Shown here one piece after another: positions 60,901 through 64,000 of a stretch of DNA of 64,000 bases. The DNA is taken from NCBI RefSeq assembly GCF_013745115.1, contig NZ_CP051151.1, positions 124,001-188,000 of the forward strand. The letters are read 5' to 3'. The stretch comes from Hujiaoplasma nucleasis. Its GTDB lineage: Bacteria; Bacillota_I; Bacilli_A; Izemoplasmatales; Hujiaoplasmataceae. The notes beneath the pieces were generated by a model, which saw only the letters and a program-made list of their open reading frames with translations, was not told the origin of the DNA and made no database searches. How positions within the stretch are numbered: the stretch's first letter is position 1; every line of letters starts with the position of its first letter. Position numbers and translations under genes: made by a program.

Positions 60901-62094
60901 ATGAAGAAAATTGGAAAAACACCATTATTAAGAGCAAGGAATATTGAAAAGAAGTTAGGCGTAAAAAGAATTTATCTTAAGTTGGAAGGTGCTAATTCTA
61001 CTGGTTCAAAACAAGACCGTTTTGTTGAGAGAATAGTGTATTCTGCCATAAGTCAAAATAAAAAAATTATAGTGGCAGAAGGATCTAAACCCTATTTAAA
61101 ATCATTATCTTTTTTCACTGATTTATATCATATTAAATTGAAAGTGATTCAATATAAGAACCAAAAATGGAAGAATTCATTAGGAAGTCATGTTATCGTC
61201 ATCGATCAAAGTCATCAAACAAAGTCATCTGTTGAAAAAAATATAGATATACATATGGACAAGACAAATGATTTTAGAGCTATTGAAGGACTAGATCACA
61301 AGGGTTTAGCTGAACTAGCTTATAAAGAAATAGCTGAAGAAATGATAGATAAGATGAAGAAACCTGCAACTAGTGTTTTTTATACCCATAGTAAAGATTA
61401 TCATGACAGTATTTATAATGGCTATTTAATGGATTCAATGAAAAGTCAAAATCCCATGCCTGAAATTTATACTATAGAAGAAGGGAATTATGATAAAGAT
61501 TTAATTACGACCGACTTATTGGATCAAGCATATCGCTTACTTTCTAGAACTGAACATTTAAAATTGAAGAAAAAACAAGCGATAGTACTTGCACATTTTA
61601 TTGCAAAAGTTAACCAAGGAGATATTTCAGATGGTGAACATATCATAATATTAGAACAAGCAAAAACAAGATTACAAATGACTCGTCTTGAAAACTTTAA
61701 TGAGATTTCAAAGGATGAAATATTATCATATGTTGATCATTACTTGGATCGCTATTCTGATCCTTTAGAAGAAGCTAGTGATGCATTGGATAACGCTATA
61801 GATAAAGGCTTTATACTGATTGCATCAAGAGATGATTCGATTGATGGAGTATGTATTGTTGTCCATACTGGATTTGACCATTTTATTCCAACTTATCACT
61901 TAGCTTATATTGGGACTAACCCTAATAGCAAGGGTAGGGGATTAGGTACTGAACTTATAGAATATGCAGTTAATTTAAGTGATGGTAATATTTCTTTGCA
62001 TGTTGATTTAGATAATTATAGGGCAAAAAAATTATATGAAAAAATGGGTTTTAAACACATTTACAATCGAATGATTTTTCAAAGAGAAGAATAA
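60901..62094 (+). CDS. Degenerate PLP fold-II domain fused to a GNAT acetyltransferase domain
   Basis: About 397 residues. The N-terminal part (about 1-258) resembles threonine synthase/cysteine synthase-type PLP enzymes: GKTPLLRARNIEKKLGVKRI, then YLKLEGANSTGS. The motif TGSFKDR is changed to TGSKQDR, with Gln38 at the Schiff-base lysine position and Lys one residue earlier; the glycine-rich phosphate loop is also missing. A linker leads to a GNAT domain (about 285-397) with KGRGLGTELIEYA and the end LDNYRAKKLYEKMGF. AGGAGG precedes ATG 60901. A role in amino-acid sensing coupled to acetylation is inference. Confidence 0.75.
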   Translation: MKKIGKTPLLRARNIEKKLGVKRIYLKLEGANSTGSKQDRFVERIVYSAISQNKKIIVAEGSKPYLKSLSFFTDLYHIKLKVIQYKNQKWKNSLGSHVIVIDQSHQTKSSVEKNIDIHMDKTNDFRAIEGLDHKGLAELAYKEIAEEMIDKMKKPATSVFYTHSKDYHDSIYNGYLMDSMKSQNPMPEIYTIEEGNYDKDLITTDLLDQAYRLLSRTEHLKLKKKQAIVLAHFIAKVNQGDISDGEHIIILEQAKTRLQMTRLENFNEISKDEILSYVDHYLDRYSDPLEEASDALDNAIDKGFILIASRDDSIDGVCIVVHTGFDHFIPTYHLAYIGTNPNSKGRGLGTELIEYAVNLSDGNISLHVDLDNYRAKKLYEKMGFKHIYNRMIFQREE

Positions 62095-62114
62095 AATTTA
62101 ATATCTCGTTAAAG

Positions 62115-62150
62115 ACATTTTCATGATATCCAAATGAAAATGTTTTTTTT
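62115..62150 (+). terminator. Intrinsic terminator
   Basis: Stem ACATTTTCAT/ATGAAAATGT (62115-62124 and 62134-62143), 9-nt loop and T8 tail. Confidence 0.9.
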
Positions 62151-62203
62151 CAATATTTTGTGTTAAAATATGGTAGAATATCTTATATAGAAAGAGATTT
62201 TAT

Positions 62204-63523
62204 ATGCGAGCAGATAAGATTTTTAATAGTATATTTTACTTTTTATTTTTAAGTTCAATAACTTTATATATTTGGATTAATCATCTTGATTTTATTGGCA
62301 TGGGTATTTTTGTTCTTGTCAGTTTTTTTGTTTTGGTTTTTGTCAAAAATACCATTCATGCATTTCCTTATTTCTTTAATATGTTATTTATGATTAGTCA
62401 GACTGAATGGAGCCTTGAAAGTATACCTATATTTTTATATGCTTTACCTATTATTTTAGCTATTGGTTTTATCATTCATTATATTCGATTTAGGGATGAA
62501 TGGTTTAAAGGCATTTTGACTAAACCTATGTTATTAATGTTTGTGGCTATGGCTTTATCCATTTTTAATTCACAAATTTTGGATCTCAATTTCGTTTTTT
62601 ATTTAGTCATTGGATCATTTTATGTTTTGTTATATGTGTTCTTTATTCAAACCATCAAAGGCGATCAGGTTGAATATATCATTAAATTGTTTGTTGTTTT
62701 AGGTTTGATGATTTCTTTACAAATTCTAATATATTACATGAATTCAGGAGATATTGCCGAAGCTTTAAGATCTGACAGGGTTAATTTAGGTTGGGGTATT
62801 TCTAATTTTGCAGCAACATATTTAATAATGTTTATATCTGCCACAATCTATTATGTGAAAACCAAACCTCAATATATTTTCTTTTCAATAGTTTTAGCCT
62901 TTGAAATCCTCATGTTAATCTTTACCTTGTCAAGAGGCGGTGTTTTATCTTTTATTGCTTTGATGCCGTTATTAATTTATTATTTATATCACGGACAAAA
63001 AAACAAATTGTATATTACTTTATATATTCTTATAACTTTAATTATATTAGTGACTGTCTTTATAGTGAGAACTGATTTCTTTTTACCTCTATTTGAGAGA
63101 TTTAAGGATTTGGATTTTAAAGAAGGTAATGGTAGAGTTGAACTTTGGATTCAAGCTTACCATAAATTTCTTGAATATCCTTTAGTGGGGGCAGGATTAT
63201 TTGCTAGGGTTGAAGGTGACTATTTTGGTTTTTATCATAATACATTTATGCACACTTTGGCATCTTTAGGTCTAGTGGGGATGATATCATTACTTTGGCA
63301 AATTATTGTGGTAAGCAAATTATTTTTAAGAAAAATCAATTTAAAAAAATCAATATTATTGATTATTTTGCTTGGAGCAAATATACATGGAATGGTTGAT
63401 AACGTATATTTTATGCCTCACTTTATGGTTATATTCTTTGCAATAGTTGCTGTTGTAGAAGTAGATGAACACGAACGTTTAAATCAACCCTATATATGGA
63501 GGTTGTCAAATGTCAAAAAATAG
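62204..63523 (+). CDS. O-antigen ligase/polymerase-like (Wzy/WaaL-type) membrane protein
   Basis: About 439 residues with 10-12 membrane helices. The family region is seen in TLSRGGVLSFIALMPLLIYY (about 245), and then EGNGRVELWIQAYHKFLEYP with VGAGLF and YHNTFMHTLASLGLVG (about 305-360), the large extracellular loop with conserved Arg and His. Such proteins polymerise or attach lipid-linked glycans, so a surface polysaccharide is likely. No glycosyltransferase is adjacent in the window. TAGAAAGAG precedes ATG 62204. Overlaps the CDF gene by 14 bases. Confidence 0.88.
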   Translation: MRADKIFNSIFYFLFLSSITLYIWINHLDFIGMGIFVLVSFFVLVFVKNTIHAFPYFFNMLFMISQTEWSLESIPIFLYALPIILAIGFIIHYIRFRDEWFKGILTKPMLLMFVAMALSIFNSQILDLNFVFYLVIGSFYVLLYVFFIQTIKGDQVEYIIKLFVVLGLMISLQILIYYMNSGDIAEALRSDRVNLGWGISNFAATYLIMFISATIYYVKTKPQYIFFSIVLAFEILMLIFTLSRGGVLSFIALMPLLIYYLYHGQKNKLYITLYILITLIILVTVFIVRTDFFLPLFERFKDLDFKEGNGRVELWIQAYHKFLEYPLVGAGLFARVEGDYFGFYHNTFMHTLASLGLVGMISLLWQIIVVSKLFLRKINLKKSILLIILLGANIHGMVDNVYFMPHFMVIFFAIVAVVEVDEHERLNQPYIWRLSNVKK

Positions 63524-64000
63524 GCCTATGAAATCTGAAAAAAGAATGTTTTTATCTTTTATTCTTAATTTCATTTTTACAGTTTTTGAATTTTTTGGTG
63601 GACTAATTACCGGTTCAATTGCTTTGTTAAGTGATGCGGTTCATGATTTGGGTGATTCTATTTCAATAGGTGTTGCTATAATTCTCGAAAAAAAATCAAA
63701 GCAAAAACCTGATTATAAATACACTTATGGTTATTATCGGTTTTCTTTGTTAGGAGGATTGATTTCATCTATTATATTGATAGTTGGATCAACCTTAATC
63801 ATTTATAGGGCCATAGAAAGGCTATTTAATCCTCAAGATCTTATGAATCCTGAGTTATTAATTGTATTTGCTGTCATTGGTGTTATAGTAAATGGTTTGG
63901 CTGCTTTTAATGCTTCAAAAGGACATAGTATCAATGAAAAAGTGATTTCATTACATTTGCTAGAAGATGTTTTTGGATGGGTTGCTTTATTAATAGCGGC
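63510..64000 (+). CDS. Cation diffusion facilitator (CDF) metal exporter, N-terminal part
   Basis: The first 163 codons of a CDF transporter, open to the window edge. After a short basic N-terminus the helices contain the metal-site motifs SDAVHDLGDSISIG (about residues 42-55, HxxxD) and LHLLEDVFGW (about 147-156, HxxxD). These residues match the Zn/Fe/Co transport site of ZitB/CzcD-like proteins. GGAGG (63498-63502) is well placed before ATG 63510, which lies within the end of the preceding gene. The cytoplasmic C-terminal domain is outside the window. Confidence 0.95.
   Translation, partial: MSKNRPMKSEKRMFLSFILNFIFTVFEFFGGLITGSIALLSDAVHDLGDSISIGVAIILEKKSKQKPDYKYTYGYYRFSLLGGLISSIILIVGSTLIIYRAIERLFNPQDLMNPELLIVFAVIGVIVNGLAAFNASKGHSINEKVISLHLLEDVFGWVALLIA

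Overview
The window is AT-rich, densely packed chromosomal DNA from a low-GC Gram-positive-type bacterium that uses the standard code: TGA is a genuine stop (for example at 3157-3159 and 24064-24066) and Trp is TGG. Gene content and order are Bacillota-like (recD2-alaS-ruvX-yrzB-trmR-trhP-greA-mtnN and yqeG-yqeH-yqeK-rsfS-yqeM-comEA-comEC-holA-rpsT, as in Bacillus subtilis). Both clusters are trimmed: ireB, mltG, udk, yqeI, nadD, comER and comEB are missing from their usual places. No peptidoglycan gene is seen. My best guess, an inference, is a free-living wall-less or wall-poor relative of the Mollicutes (Izemoplasma/Acholeplasma-like). I see no rRNA, IS element, prophage or CRISPR array. 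One tRNA is present.

Layout. 1-5012: the end of one ABC exporter gene, then a MarR-type regulator with a palindromic operator over its own promoter and a heterodimeric ABC exporter. 5022-9564: rimO, a DUF368 undecaprenyl-phosphate translocase candidate, an M20 amidohydrolase and an imidazolonepropionase-like amidohydrolase. 9604-12151: ppa (minus), then a small operon of a membrane-anchored Cys-less EIIB-like protein, a Crh-type HPr (Gln15, Ser46) and an MFS transporter. 12203-15203 (minus): trpS behind a Trp T-box, and pepF. 15321-18939: an Spx-like regulator with a Cys-rich tail, gap with a cre-like box, a VTT/DedA-like membrane protein and an M24 peptidase. 18941-28704: recD2, alaS behind an Ala T-box, ruvX, yrzB, the wobble-uridine modification genes trmR/trhP1/trhP2, greA and mtnN. 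28685-38002: a YgjP-like metalloprotease, the yqe ribosome-assembly genes, and competence genes including a ComEA with seven SLBB repeats, then holA and rpsT.

38164-52306: a catalytically degenerate GH65-like protein, pyk, a PAP2 membrane protein (minus), a stand-alone E2-type acyltransferase, an ABC-F ATPase, argS, a second heterodimeric ABC exporter and an amidohydrolase. 52359-64000: tRNA-Leu(CAA), a nitrilase-family hydrolase (minus), then a redox/gas-sensing neighbourhood: a Crp/Fnr regulator that looks leaderless, a perfect TGTGA-N6-TCACA box centred at -41.5 of the next promoter, a hemerythrin-PAS protein, DUF454, thioredoxin reductase, an orphan DppB-like permease, an aldehyde dehydrogenase, a Pr6Pr membrane protein and a second hemerythrin-PAS paralog. 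The window ends with a degenerate PLP fold-II/GNAT fusion, an O-antigen-ligase-like protein and a truncated CDF metal exporter.

Recurring themes are (i) proteins that keep a family fold but lack the usual catalytic residue (Crh-like HPr, EIIB-like, GH65-like, PLP-GNAT, one NBD in each ABC pair), suggesting regulatory or scaffold roles; (ii) extended -10 promoters of the form TGNTATAAT; and (iii) terminator-like hairpins placed inside the first codons of genes (strongest in comEC and the YgjP-like gene) or directly against Shine-Dalgarno sequences.
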